Positions 1 to 7,613 of a stretch of 40,004 nt of DNA are shown one piece after another (the first letter of the stretch is position 1; every line of letters begins with the position of its first letter). The notes under the pieces were generated by a model that saw only the letters and a program-made list of their open reading frames with translations, was not told the DNA's origin and made no database searches. Origin of the DNA: DAIUCA01 sp964613675 (GTDB lineage: Bacteria > Pseudomonadota > Gammaproteobacteria > Competibacterales > Competibacteraceae); the NCBI GenBank assembly GCA_964613675.1, contig CAZTIH010000007.1, forward strand, positions 1 to 40,004. Reading direction: 5' to 3'. A program made the position numbers and the translations under genes.

Positions 1-63
1 TTCCACACTTGTCGGACGAGGCGGAAAGTTTCAATGCCCTTCAAAGCGGGCGTTCGAGTTAAC
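1..63 (-). CRISPR. Probable first repeat and partial first spacer of a CRISPR array running off the left edge
   Basis: On the minus strand, positions 63 to 28 form a 36-nt unit that starts GTTAAC, contains a short inverted repeat (GCCC, 8-nt loop, GGGC) and ends in ATTGAAAC. That 3' end is the classic 8-nt 5'-handle sequence of crRNAs cut by Cas6 in many type I and type III systems, and 36 nt is a common repeat length. Positions 27 to 1 would then be part of the first spacer. An AT-rich non-coding stretch lies on the upstream side, as expected for a leader. Only one copy of the repeat is visible, so the array itself is inferred. No cas gene is in the window. It could still be a chance hairpin. 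Confidence 0.5.
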
Positions 64-279
64 GTACCTGTGGATAACTTTTTCCAATAAAATCAATCCC
101 TTAGCATCACTTGCGGATGCACTATTTTGGTGCAAAAAATTTAGCTTTTTGGAATGCCTCATGACTTCCTCACCTCAAGAATATTGAAGAATCGTAGGTA
201 GCTTAAGTTTTCAAAGAACTTGTTCTGAAATGAACATTAACTGAACCCTCGGTCAAGCTAAAAACCCAGCGCTCATTAG
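64..279 (-). promoter_or_regulatory. AT-rich non-coding region, candidate CRISPR leader
   Basis: This 216-bp stretch between moxR and the candidate CRISPR repeat holds no convincing ORF and is clearly more AT-rich than its surroundings. It contains two partly overlapping small inverted repeats (GCATC at 104-108 with GATGC at 116-120; TGCAC at 118-122 with GTGCA at 130-134). It also contains a perfect 9-mer DnaA-box match, TTATCCACA on the minus strand, at 69-77, six bases from the repeat. moxR is read in the same direction and ends at 280, so read-through from it could also transcribe this region. A leader role is inferred only from position and composition. Confidence 0.4.
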
Positions 280-1224
280 TCAATAGGGAACGCCCACTTG
301 TGCCTGTAATTCCTCAACAAGTTGTTCAGGCACCACACCGCTATATTGCGCCGAGGTCTCTAATCTCAAGCGATGCGCCAAAACCGGGATCGCTAATTCC
401 TGTACCGTTTCAGGCGTCACAAAATCCTCCCCGCGCATCACCGACAGCGCCTGTGCCGTCTTCATCAAGCTGAGTCCCGCCCGTGGACTAGCCCCTAACT
501 GCACTTGCGGTAAGCTTCGCGTAGCCGCCACAAGTTGAGCGATGTAACGACGAATCTCTGAAGAGACCATCACCCCCTTCACCGCCTGTCGCAAGGCGTT
601 CACCCCCCCTAAATCCGCAACTGCCCTCACCTGTTCCAACGGCTGCGCATGATGTTGTTCGAGAATACTCATCTCCTGCTCAAGCCCCACATACCCCAAC
701 CCAAATCGCAGTGCAAATCGATCCATCTGGGCCTCTGGCAACGGATAAGTGCCTTGAAATTCAATGGGATTTTGCGTGGCAATCACAAAAAAATGCCCTC
801 CTAAATCATGACGTTCCCCGTCTAAACTCACCTGGCGTTCCTCCATCGCCTCAAGCAACGCCGACTGGGTACGGGGACTCGCACGATTGATTTCATCCGC
901 CAACAACAAATCCGCAAATAACGGTCCTCGATGAAACCGAAATACCTGTTGATGCGGATCAAAAATTGAGACCCCCAACAAATCCGCCGGCAATAAATCA
1001 GGTGTGAACTGAATCCGTTGAAAATTTAAATTGAGACTCTTCGCAAAGGCTTTTGCGAGCGTCGTTTTACCCGTCCCCGGCAGATCTTCAAGCAGGACAT
1101 GGCCCCCGCTTGCAAAAGCTGCCAACAGTAATTCAATCGCCTTGTGCTGACCTTGAATCACGCGCTCAAGATTGGTTTGCAGCGCATGGAGCAGATTACG
1201 AGCTTCACGTAAATCATCATTCAT
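280..1224 (-). CDS. moxR: MoxR-family AAA+ ATPase
   Basis: A 314-residue MoxR-type AAA+ ATPase, thought to act as a chaperone for assembly or metal loading of partner proteins. Walker A (GTGKTT) lies near residues 50-55, Walker B (LLLADE) near 106-111 and sensor 1 (ATQNP) near 149-153. The family-typical PLPEAQMDRF follows near 161-170. The C-terminal lid helices are present, so the gene looks complete. MoxR genes are usually followed by a DUF58 (VWA-like) gene. Here the downstream side is non-coding and leads into the candidate CRISPR array, so the usual partner is missing locally. The ATG at 1224 starts the conserved N-terminus, but no strong ribosome binding site precedes it. ahpC is divergent. 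Confidence 0.93.
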   Translation of the reverse strand: MNDDLREARNLLHALQTNLERVIQGQHKAIELLLAAFASGGHVLLEDLPGTGKTTLAKAFAKSLNLNFQRIQFTPDLLPADLLGVSIFDPHQQVFRFHRGPLFADLLLADEINRASPRTQSALLEAMEERQVSLDGERHDLGGHFFVIATQNPIEFQGTYPLPEAQMDRFALRFGLGYVGLEQEMSILEQHHAQPLEQVRAVADLGGVNALRQAVKGVMVSSEIRRYIAQLVAATRSLPQVQLGASPRAGLSLMKTAQALSVMRGEDFVTPETVQELAIPVLAHRLRLETSAQYSGVVPEQLVEELQAQVGVPY

Positions 1225-1316
1225 AGAACACGCATCTCGTTGACCACTTAATTATTTACCTATTGATAAAGTAAATGGCTCCCCAAAATCCAGAGTTTTT
1301 GCACTGCAACATAGCC

Positions 1317-1346
1317 TTGCAATTCGCCGTTGATTCGTTTTAGACT
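1317..1346 (+). promoter_or_regulatory. Possible sigma-70 promoter for ahpC
   Basis: TTGCAA at 1317-1322 and TAGACT at 1341-1346 are separated by 18 bp, about 65 bp before the ahpC start and its good Shine-Dalgarno (AAAGGAG near 1399-1405). The match to the -10 consensus is moderate. I see no clear OxyR site, though OxyR sites are degenerate. The rest of 1225-1412 holds nothing else I can name. Confidence 0.3.
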
Positions 1347-1412
1347 GGGAGCAGTTCGCAAACACGAACGATTCTTAACCTTTTCTTTCCACTCCCCACA
1401 AAGGAGCTTTTT

Positions 1413-1952
1413 ATGCTCGGTATTGGCTCACAATTTCCCCAATTCAATCTCAAAGGCGTGGTCTCCAACGACATCAACACCGCTTTCCAGGACTTCTCCA
1501 ACGAGTCGTTCAAAGGAAAGTGGTTAGTTGTGTTTTTCTGGCCCAAAGACTTCACCTTCGTTTGCCCCACGGAAATCGCGGAATTTGGCAAACTCAATGG
1601 CGAGTTCACGGACCGCGATGCCCAAGTGTTAGGCGTTAGCGTGGATTCCGAATTCGTCCATTTGGCCTGGCGCACCGCAAAATCCGAACTCAGCGATCTG
1701 CCCTTCCCCATGCTCGCCGACATTAAGCGCGAGTTATCCGAAGCCTTAGGCATTATCGACCCCAATGCCGGGGTGTCTCAGCGAGCGACCTTTATCGTAG
1801 ATCCCGAAGGCATCATCCGTTTCGTCTCGGTGACCGACTTGAATGTTGGCCGTAACGTTAAAGAAACCGTTCGCGTCTTAGATGCCCTGCAAACCGACGA
1901 ACTCTGCCCCTGCAACTGGCAGAAAGGCGAAGAAGTCATCAAAGTCGCCTAA
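1413..1952 (+). CDS. ahpC: Peroxiredoxin AhpC, AhpD-coupled type
   Basis: A 179-residue 2-Cys peroxiredoxin that reduces H2O2, organic peroxides and peroxynitrite in the cytosol. The peroxidatic cysteine is C51 in FVCPTE. The C-terminus carries a C-P-C-N-W motif (C165 and C167). Enterobacterial AhpC, reduced by AhpF, has a single resolving cysteine in this place. The CxC arrangement is known from mycobacterial AhpC, which is reduced by AhpD. That fits the ahpD gene 80 bp downstream. AAAGGAG sits about 8 bases before the ATG and supports this start. A hairpin with a T-rich tail separates it from ahpD, so ahpC may be transcribed in excess of ahpD. Confidence 0.95.
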   Translation: MLGIGSQFPQFNLKGVVSNDINTAFQDFSNESFKGKWLVVFFWPKDFTFVCPTEIAEFGKLNGEFTDRDAQVLGVSVDSEFVHLAWRTAKSELSDLPFPMLADIKRELSEALGIIDPNAGVSQRATFIVDPEGIIRFVSVTDLNVGRNVKETVRVLDALQTDELCPCNWQKGEEVIKVA

Positions 1953-1979
1953 ATTTTCCATTTTTTTCCGTTTACCCCT

Positions 1980-2016
1980 GGCCGAGAACGCTTAACTGCA
2001 CTCGGCCATTCTTTTT
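1980..2016 (+). terminator. Intrinsic terminator or attenuator between ahpC and ahpD
   Basis: GGCCGAG (1980-1986) pairs with CTCGGCC (2001-2007) across a 14-nt loop and is followed by ATTCTTTTT. The perfect 7-bp GC-rich stem plus T-tract fits a Rho-independent terminator. It lies inside what looks like a two-gene operon, so partial termination is likely. Confidence 0.6.
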
Positions 2017-2035
2017 CCCAAAAGAGGTTCAGTTG

Positions 2036-2578
2036 ATGACTTCCTTAACCGAATTAAAAAATCGCATCCCCGATTACGCTAAAGACATCAAACTCAATAT
2101 CTCGATGGTGATTGAGGGCGATGATGGCGCACCTGGGCTTACAGAATTACAGCGTCGAGGCTGCGTACTGGCGGCGGCGTTCGCTACGGGTCACGCTGAA
2201 CTCATTAAGGCAAGTGAAACTTACGCAGCCGAACAGCTCGACGAAGCCCATCGTCAAGGGGTTGCGACCGCCGCCGCATTGATGGCGATGAATAATATTT
2301 ACTACCGTTCACTCCACTTAATGGCCGATCACAGCTACTTAAAGTTGCCCGCCAAACTTCGCATGAATGCAATTGGCAACCCAGGGATTCCCAAGAGCGA
2401 TTTTGAGTTATATTGCTTAGCAGTATCCGCCGTGAATGGCTGTGGAATGTGCTTGGATTCTCATGAAAAAGTGTTGCGTAACCACTTTACTCAAGAGGGC
2501 ATCCAATCGGCCTTGCGTATTGCGGCAGTAGTACATGCGGTCGCAGCAACCCTCACAGCAGAAGCGGCGCGTTCCTAA
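2036..2578 (+). CDS. ahpD: Alkylhydroperoxidase AhpD
   Basis: A 180-residue AhpD-family protein of the carboxymuconolactone decarboxylase fold. It carries thiol disulfide relay activity that passes electrons to AhpC. The catalytic C-G-M-C motif is at residues 136-139, followed by the family-typical LDSHE with its histidine. The length is close to that of mycobacterial AhpD (about 177). The ATG at 2036 is preferred over the TTG just before it, and AAGAGG lies 8-13 bases upstream. With the CxC-type AhpC upstream it forms a matched peroxide-detoxification pair. In other bacteria AhpD is recharged through dihydrolipoamide enzymes; none of these is in the window. Confidence 0.93.
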   Translation: MTSLTELKNRIPDYAKDIKLNISMVIEGDDGAPGLTELQRRGCVLAAAFATGHAELIKASETYAAEQLDEAHRQGVATAAALMAMNNIYYRSLHLMADHSYLKLPAKLRMNAIGNPGIPKSDFELYCLAVSAVNGCGMCLDSHEKVLRNHFTQEGIQSALRIAAVVHAVAATLTAEAARS

Positions 2579-2607
2579 TCCTCTTTTAACTACCCTTTAG
2601 ATCGACT

Positions 2608-4920
2608 ATGGCTTCAGCGGTGTCCCCTCGCGAGCGACCTCTCAAAAATGGTCGTTTAAAACTTCGCCTCACCCTAGTTTACGCGGCGGTTGTAACGATC
2701 AGCGTCTTACTCGTGGCGGTGTACGCCGACTTCAACTTTTCCGAAACCGAACGTTTGCGGCAGCGCCAACAGCTACTAGTGCTCATGCCACTGGTGGCGG
2801 CGCGCATCAATTTAGAGGCACACCGCCCTTTATTGCTTGGAGAAACCACTTCCCCGGGGTTTGTGCGAAATGCCAATGCGTTACGGGAAGTGTTGGCAAA
2901 CCTGCCTAATGTGTTCCACCTCACCACATTTTTTGTCGAACCCAACGGCCAACTGCGTGTTATTCACGACCTCGGCAAATCGAAAGTGGTTCTCCCCCCC
3001 CCGGCGCTTCCCCTCAATGAACCCAGAGAACAATTTCATCTGACGGATCAAGGAGATCGACTTGAACTCGGTTATTTTCCCATTGAACATAATCGTCAGA
3101 TTCGGGGCATTTTAGCGGTCGCTTTGCCCAGTACATTTGATAGCCAACTCGTCCGGCAGTCCCGCCTACACCTGGCGACTGCATTGGGCATCGTGTTGAT
3201 GTTGGGATGGATTTTAATAGGCTTTTTCACCCGTCGATTGTTAATTGATCCCTTATCATTGCTACACCGCGCCACCAACAGTTTTGGGACCAAAGACTGG
3301 CAATCGCTTCCCAATAATCGCAAGGACGAGATTGGCGATTTATACCGCTCGTTTAACGGGATGATGAAGCAGCAACGGGAAATGGTAGATCGTTTAGAAC
3401 GCAGTCACGCCCAAACTCGGGCCTTAAATCGCGCTTTATCGCTGACGGAAACTAAGTTATCGCGCTTCTTAGATGGGGTACCGATGGGGATTGTCGTTCA
3501 CGATCAACGTTACCAACTTTGCTACTCCAACCGCATGGCACACGAAATGTTGCCCCTAGAAAACGCCGTCAACCAACTAAGTGAGTTGCCCGCAGTTTGG
3601 GGACTTCGGCAACGAGACACCCAGGGTCTATTTTATCCTACCGAAAAATTACCCATTCTCTACGCCGTTCAGGGAAAACGTGCACGGGTCGAGGATATGG
3701 AACTGTCCAATGGAATACCCGTAGAAGTCTCCAGCGAACCGATTTACAACGAATATGGCGAACTCATTCACGTCGTAACCACCTTCCAAGATATTCGCGA
3801 ACGGGCCGCTGCGGAGGAGCTACTTTCGGAGTACAACCGCACGCTGGAACGCCAAGTCGCCGAACGAACCGAAGCGTTGCAAGACATGAACGCCGAACTC
3901 AACGACATATTACAAGCCTTGCGCGACACCCAAGATACCCTCATTCAAACCGAAAAAATGGCGGCACTCGGACAACTAATCGCGGGGGTTGCGCATGAAA
4001 TCAACACACCAATGGGGGCAATTCGCGCTTCAATTGGTAACATTATTGCTTCACAACAGCGCGTTATTGACCTACTCCCGATTATGCAAGCCCGACTAAG
4101 TAAAGATGACTGGTTTACCTTGTTTAAGGTTGTAGAAGAAGGGCGGCGCGTATCGGGGTTTTTATCTTCTCGGGAAGAGCGTCAGAAGCGGCGTGAAATG
4201 AGTAAACTTCTCATCGAAATGGGCATTGAGCAGCCCGACAATCTTTCCCAACGGCTCATTACCCTAGGGCTTGCGACGTTAACCCCACCTTTAGAAGCCC
4301 TGTTAAAAACGCCTGAAAATGAACTGCTTCTCGATGCTGCTGAACCCCTCATTGCGCAGGCGCGGAACGGTCAAAACATCCAAATTGCGGTGGATCGTGC
4401 GGCAAAAATCGTGTTTGCGCTGAAAAATTATGCTCACACTGGGGAACCAGGCATCCCCGTGAAAACTAATTTAAGCGAAGGCATTGATGTTGTGCTCACC
4501 ATTTACCACAACGCACTCAAACAGGGCGTCGAAGTCACGCGCCATTATGACCCCGCAACCCCCAACATTTTGTGTTACCCCGATGAACTCAATCAGGTGT
4601 GGACAAACCTCATCCACAATTCTTTGCACGCGATGAACGGACGTGGTCACATCACGATTTCGCTCAGCCCCACCCCAACGGGCGCACAGGTGAGTTTTGG
4701 GGATTCGGGCTGCGGAATTCCAGAGGAGGTTCAAAAGCGGATTTTTGAACCTTTCTTTACGACTAAGGCAGCGGGGGAAGGAAGCGGTTTAGGTTTATCA
4801 ATTGTGCGCCGCATTATCGACAAGCATGGAGGTCATATCGCTTTGCGTAGCCAACCCGGGGAAACGGTGTTTACGATAGATCTCCCCCTAGAGGTTCCTC
4901 AATCGGACATTTCTGAATGA
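2608..4920 (+). CDS. Membrane sensor histidine kinase (HAMP-PAS-HisKA-HATPase)
   Basis: A 770-residue inner-membrane histidine kinase. Membrane segments lie near residues 19-40 and 190-212, enclosing a periplasmic sensor of about 150 residues with no domain I recognise. After TM2 come a HAMP-like linker, a PAS-like domain (about 280-400) and a coiled coil (about 400-445). The phospho-acceptor is H463 in HEINTP. The N-box (NLIHNSLHAM, N671) and G-boxes (GLGLS near 727) show an intact ATPase. About 110 extra residues separate the H-box helix from the second dimerisation helix (near 591-612), where most kinases have a short hairpin. The stop overlaps the next gene by 4 bp (ATGA), so it is cotranscribed with the two receiver genes. 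The signal is unknown. The ATG start has only a weak ribosome site. Confidence 0.92.
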   Translation: MASAVSPRERPLKNGRLKLRLTLVYAAVVTISVLLVAVYADFNFSETERLRQRQQLLVLMPLVAARINLEAHRPLLLGETTSPGFVRNANALREVLANLPNVFHLTTFFVEPNGQLRVIHDLGKSKVVLPPPALPLNEPREQFHLTDQGDRLELGYFPIEHNRQIRGILAVALPSTFDSQLVRQSRLHLATALGIVLMLGWILIGFFTRRLLIDPLSLLHRATNSFGTKDWQSLPNNRKDEIGDLYRSFNGMMKQQREMVDRLERSHAQTRALNRALSLTETKLSRFLDGVPMGIVVHDQRYQLCYSNRMAHEMLPLENAVNQLSELPAVWGLRQRDTQGLFYPTEKLPILYAVQGKRARVEDMELSNGIPVEVSSEPIYNEYGELIHVVTTFQDIRERAAAEELLSEYNRTLERQVAERTEALQDMNAELNDILQALRDTQDTLIQTEKMAALGQLIAGVAHEINTPMGAIRASIGNIIASQQRVIDLLPIMQARLSKDDWFTLFKVVEEGRRVSGFLSSREERQKRREMSKLLIEMGIEQPDNLSQRLITLGLATLTPPLEALLKTPENELLLDAAEPLIAQARNGQNIQIAVDRAAKIVFALKNYAHTGEPGIPVKTNLSEGIDVVLTIYHNALKQGVEVTRHYDPATPNILCYPDELNQVWTNLIHNSLHAMNGRGHITISLSPTPTGAQVSFGDSGCGIPEEVQKRIFEPFFTTKAAGEGSGLGLSIVRRIIDKHGGHIALRSQPGETVFTIDLPLEVPQSDISE

Positions 4921-5324
4921 ACAGCAAAGCTATCCTATGCGTTGACGATGAACCGATGGTTTTACACTCGTTGCGCGAACAGATTTCTCGCCACTTCGGT
5001 CAACGCTACCGTTGTGAATTGGCAGAGTCTGCCGACGAAGCCCTCGATCTCATCGCCGAAATGGCTGAAGACGAGATCAATATTTTGCTCGTGGTGTCTG
5101 ATTGGCTAATGCCAGGCATGAAAGGCGATGAGTTACTGGTAAAAGTTCACGAACGATTCCCCGGGATCGTGAAAGTGATGCTAACAGGACAGGCCGATCG
5201 CGACGCCGTTGACCGCGCCCGCCAAAAAGCCAACCTCTTGGCGTGTTTACAGAAACCGTGGGATGAAAAAACGCTAGTAGATTTGATCAAACAAGCCCTT
5301 GGTGATGAGAACCCCGAGATATGA
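4917..5324 (+). CDS. Single-domain response regulator (receiver)
   Basis: A 135-residue CheY-like receiver with no output domain. The acidic pair is in VDDEP near residue 8, the phospho-acceptor is D62 in VSDWLMPGMKG and the conserved lysine is K113 in LQKPW. It resembles the receiver encoded next in the operon (both carry SD-x-x-MPGMKGDELL), so the two probably arose by duplication. A stand-alone receiver between a kinase and a receiver-diguanylate cyclase could be a phosphate sink or an intermediate in signalling. That role is inference. It overlaps both neighbours through ATGA junctions. Confidence 0.92.
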   Translation: MNSKAILCVDDEPMVLHSLREQISRHFGQRYRCELAESADEALDLIAEMAEDEINILLVVSDWLMPGMKGDELLVKVHERFPGIVKVMLTGQADRDAVDRARQKANLLACLQKPWDEKTLVDLIKQALGDENPEI

Positions 5325-6445
5325 AGCGACCAACAATTGTCTGCGTTGATGACGAAAAAATGGTGCTCGTGAGCTTACGAGACCAGCTAGGTCAATATCT
5401 GCGCGATGAATGTGCAATTGAGGTTGCTGAAAGTGGTGAGGAAGCCCTTGAACTCATTCCCGAACTGATCGAAGACGGCTATGAAGTCCCGTTGATTATT
5501 TCCGATCAGATTATGCCCGGTATGAAAGGCGATGAATTGTTGATTCAGCTTCACCAGTCCCATCCCGACATTATGAAAATCATGTTGACGGGCCAAGCCA
5601 GCGCCGATGCCGTTGGGCGTGCCGTCAACCAAGCTCGACTTTATCGTTACATTTCAAAGCCTTGGGAACCACAGGATTTGGCCCTGACGACCAAAGAGGC
5701 CTTGCGACGTTACTTTAAGGATCGCGAACTCGACCATGCTAACCGTGAACTGGCCCAGAAAAATCAAGAACTAGAGCGTGCCTGTCACGCGCTCGATGAG
5801 TTCAATCAACGCCTAGAAAAGCGCGTCGAGGAACGTACCCGAGAGCTGGAGCAAAAAAACCGCGAATTAGAAAAGGCTTATGGTGAAATCGACCGTGCTA
5901 ACCGTCGCTTGGACTTTCTCGCTAACTTTGACGAACTCACCCAAATTGCCAATCGTCGCCACTTTAACGACTACTGCGAACATGTATGGAAATGGTCTTT
6001 AAAACAAAAGCGTCCACTGGCGATGGTGCTTTGCGATGTCGATTTTTTTAAGCGTTACAACGACCACTACGGCCATCCCGCAGGCGATACTTGCCTCAAA
6101 ATTGTCGCGGAGGTACTGGCTCAAAGTGCCCAACGCCAAATGGATCTCGCGGCCCGTTACGGTGGGGAAGAATTCGCCATGATCTTGCCCAACACGGATT
6201 TAGAGGGCGCTATTGCGGTGGGAGAGCGGTTATGTGCGGCTATGGCGAGTCGGCATGTGCCTCACGAATACTCCGACGCCGCCCCACATGTCACCCTCAG
6301 CATTGGCGTAACCAGTACTTTTGCCCACGAAAATGGGTCGTATACCAAAATGTTGCAGATAGCCGACGAAGCGTTATATCAAGCCAAACAAAGTGGTCGA
6401 AATCGCGTCGTCAGCTTAAATTCTTCACCCACTTTGTCCCGATAG
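5321..6445 (+). CDS. Response regulator with GGDEF output (diguanylate cyclase)
   Basis: A 374-residue protein of the receiver-coiled coil-GGDEF type, which makes c-di-GMP from two GTP. The receiver has D62 in SDQIMPGMKG and lysine in SKPW. A heptad-like charged helix (about 135-200, rich in E, K, R, L) links it to the GGDEF domain. The active site is GGEEF at 281-285, so it should be catalytically competent. RQMD at 272-275 lies exactly five residues before it and matches the RxxD inhibitory I-site, which suggests product feedback. It follows the kinase and lone receiver with 4-bp overlaps and is the likely output of the operon. Its last four codons (L-S-R-stop) overlap the 5' end of a tRNA gene. 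Confidence 0.94.
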   Translation: MKRPTIVCVDDEKMVLVSLRDQLGQYLRDECAIEVAESGEEALELIPELIEDGYEVPLIISDQIMPGMKGDELLIQLHQSHPDIMKIMLTGQASADAVGRAVNQARLYRYISKPWEPQDLALTTKEALRRYFKDRELDHANRELAQKNQELERACHALDEFNQRLEKRVEERTRELEQKNRELEKAYGEIDRANRRLDFLANFDELTQIANRRHFNDYCEHVWKWSLKQKRPLAMVLCDVDFFKRYNDHYGHPAGDTCLKIVAEVLAQSAQRQMDLAARYGGEEFAMILPNTDLEGAIAVGERLCAAMASRHVPHEYSDAAPHVTLSIGVTSTFAHENGSYTKMLQIADEALYQAKQSGRNRVVSLNSSPTLSR

Positions 6446-6509
6446 CTTAAAGCGGATAGAGCCACCGCCTCCTAAGCGGTAGATACCGGTTCGACTCCGG
6501 TTCGGGGCA
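6436..6509 (+). tRNA. tRNA-Arg (anticodon CCT)
   Basis: The sequence folds into a full cloverleaf. The acceptor stem GTCCCGA pairs with TCGGGGC (one G-T pair). The D arm is present. The anticodon stem ACCGC/GCGGT encloses the loop CTCCTAA, giving anticodon CCT, which reads AGG. The T arm is ACCGG-TTCGACT-CCGGT. The discriminator is A at 6509 and the next bases are TCC, so CCA is not encoded and must be added enzymatically. The 5' end lies ten bases inside the upstream diguanylate cyclase gene, which stops at 6445. The tRNA is therefore probably cut from that operon's transcript by RNase P, or has a promoter inside the CDS. Confidence 0.95.
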
Positions 6510-6547
6510 TCCCAAACCCCATAAAACCCCAAAATGAGGAGATGACC

Positions 6548-7072
6548 ATGCGCTATCGTTTAGGCGAGTTGAGTGTTGAGCTTCGCGGTACCGGACAGTT
6601 TATCGCACCCAACGCAGCGGTAATTGGCAATGTGTGTTTGGAAGAACGGGCGAGTGTCTGGTTTAACGCCACCGTTCGCGGCGACCTGGAGCGCATTCAC
6701 ATCGGCCCCGAAACCAACATCCAAGACAACGCCGTGTTGCATACCGACTTAGGCAGCCCCTTAACCTTTGGGCGCGGGGTCACCGTAGGGCATCACGCCA
6801 TGGTTCACGGCTGCACGATTGGCGATTTCAGCCTCATTGGGATTCATGCGGTGGTGCTTAACAACGTTTCTATTGGTCGTCACTGTCTGATCGGTGCTAA
6901 CACCCTGATTCCCGAAAACAAGATTATTCCCGATGGTTCACTGGTCATTGGCTCGCCGGGGAAGGTGATGCGAATGCTGACCGATGCGGAAATCGAACGC
7001 CTTCACCAGTCCGCCACCGCTTACGCCGAACGCGCTCAACAGTATCTCGCCCAACTCCGTAGCGACGATTAA
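6548..7072 (+). CDS. Gamma-carbonic anhydrase family hexapeptide-repeat protein (YrdA-like)
   Basis: A 174-residue left-handed beta-helix protein with hexapeptide repeats throughout. Histidines in DNAVLHTD and in GHHAMVHGC fall where the gamma-class carbonic anhydrases bind zinc, so CO2 hydration is possible. Many YrdA-like members have no proven activity. GAGGAG at 6536-6541 lies 2 bases before an ATG at 6542 but 6 bases before the ATG at 6548, so the second ATG is preferred. The gene lies 38 bp after the tRNA and just upstream of pgsA, with a short gap of about 22 bp. Confidence 0.9.
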   Translation: MRYRLGELSVELRGTGQFIAPNAAVIGNVCLEERASVWFNATVRGDLERIHIGPETNIQDNAVLHTDLGSPLTFGRGVTVGHHAMVHGCTIGDFSLIGIHAVVLNNVSIGRHCLIGANTLIPENKIIPDGSLVIGSPGKVMRMLTDAEIERLHQSATAYAERAQQYLAQLRSDD

Positions 7073-7094
7073 GCCATTTAAGTTCCCTTGCGCG

Positions 7095-7613
7095 ATGAAC
7101 TTACCCTTATTGCTCACGGGATCGCGAATCGTTTTGATCCTGCCCTTCGCGATGGCGTTTTACTTTGCTCCGCCGTGGGTCAGCACGGCGATTTTTGTAG
7201 TGGCCTCCCTCACGGATTGGCTGGACGGTTTTTTAGCCCGTCGGTGGCAACAAACCTCAGCGTTAGGCGCGTTCCTCGATCCCCTTGCAGATAAATTGCT
7301 CGTAACGACGGCATTAATCTTACTAGTCGGTCGCTACCCTGACTCTCCGTGGTTAATGTTTTGCACCTTACTCATCATCCACCGAGAACTAGTCGTGACG
7401 GGACTTCGCGCCCACTTCAGTTCTCCGAAACACGCAGCGGCATTGACGGTTTCGGCGTGGGGAAAAGCCAAAACCGCCTTACAAATGGTTGCCTTAGTGA
7501 GTTTGTTATGGACAGAGCGCGGTTTATTTGAATGGGGACTCTTTTTACTAATCAGCGCCACCCTTTTAACGCTGATTTCCTTAATAGCCTACCTAAAACA
7601 GCTTTGGCACTAA
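7095..7613 (+). CDS. pgsA: CDP-diacylglycerol--glycerol-3-phosphate 3-phosphatidyltransferase
   Basis: A 172-residue integral membrane enzyme that makes phosphatidylglycerol phosphate, the committed step to phosphatidylglycerol and cardiolipin. The CDP-alcohol phosphotransferase signature is complete: D-W-L-D-G-F-L-A-R-R, then eight residues on a glycine (GAFLDPLADK) supplying the last two aspartates. Several hydrophobic helices surround it. The start MNLPLLLTGSR fits the usual N-terminus (MN-P---T--R). The 3' end overlaps tgt, on the opposite strand, by 4 bp. Confidence 0.95.
   Translation: MNLPLLLTGSRIVLILPFAMAFYFAPPWVSTAIFVVASLTDWLDGFLARRWQQTSALGAFLDPLADKLLVTTALILLVGRYPDSPWLMFCTLLIIHRELVVTGLRAHFSSPKHAAALTVSAWGKAKTALQMVALVSLLWTERGLFEWGLFLLISATLLTLISLIAYLKQLWH

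Noticed and set aside
118..142. Rho-independent terminator (TGCAC/GTGCA followed by A/T) on the plus strand
   Set aside because: The stem is only 5 bp and no plus-strand gene ends nearby, so it is noted only as a hairpin in the leader region.
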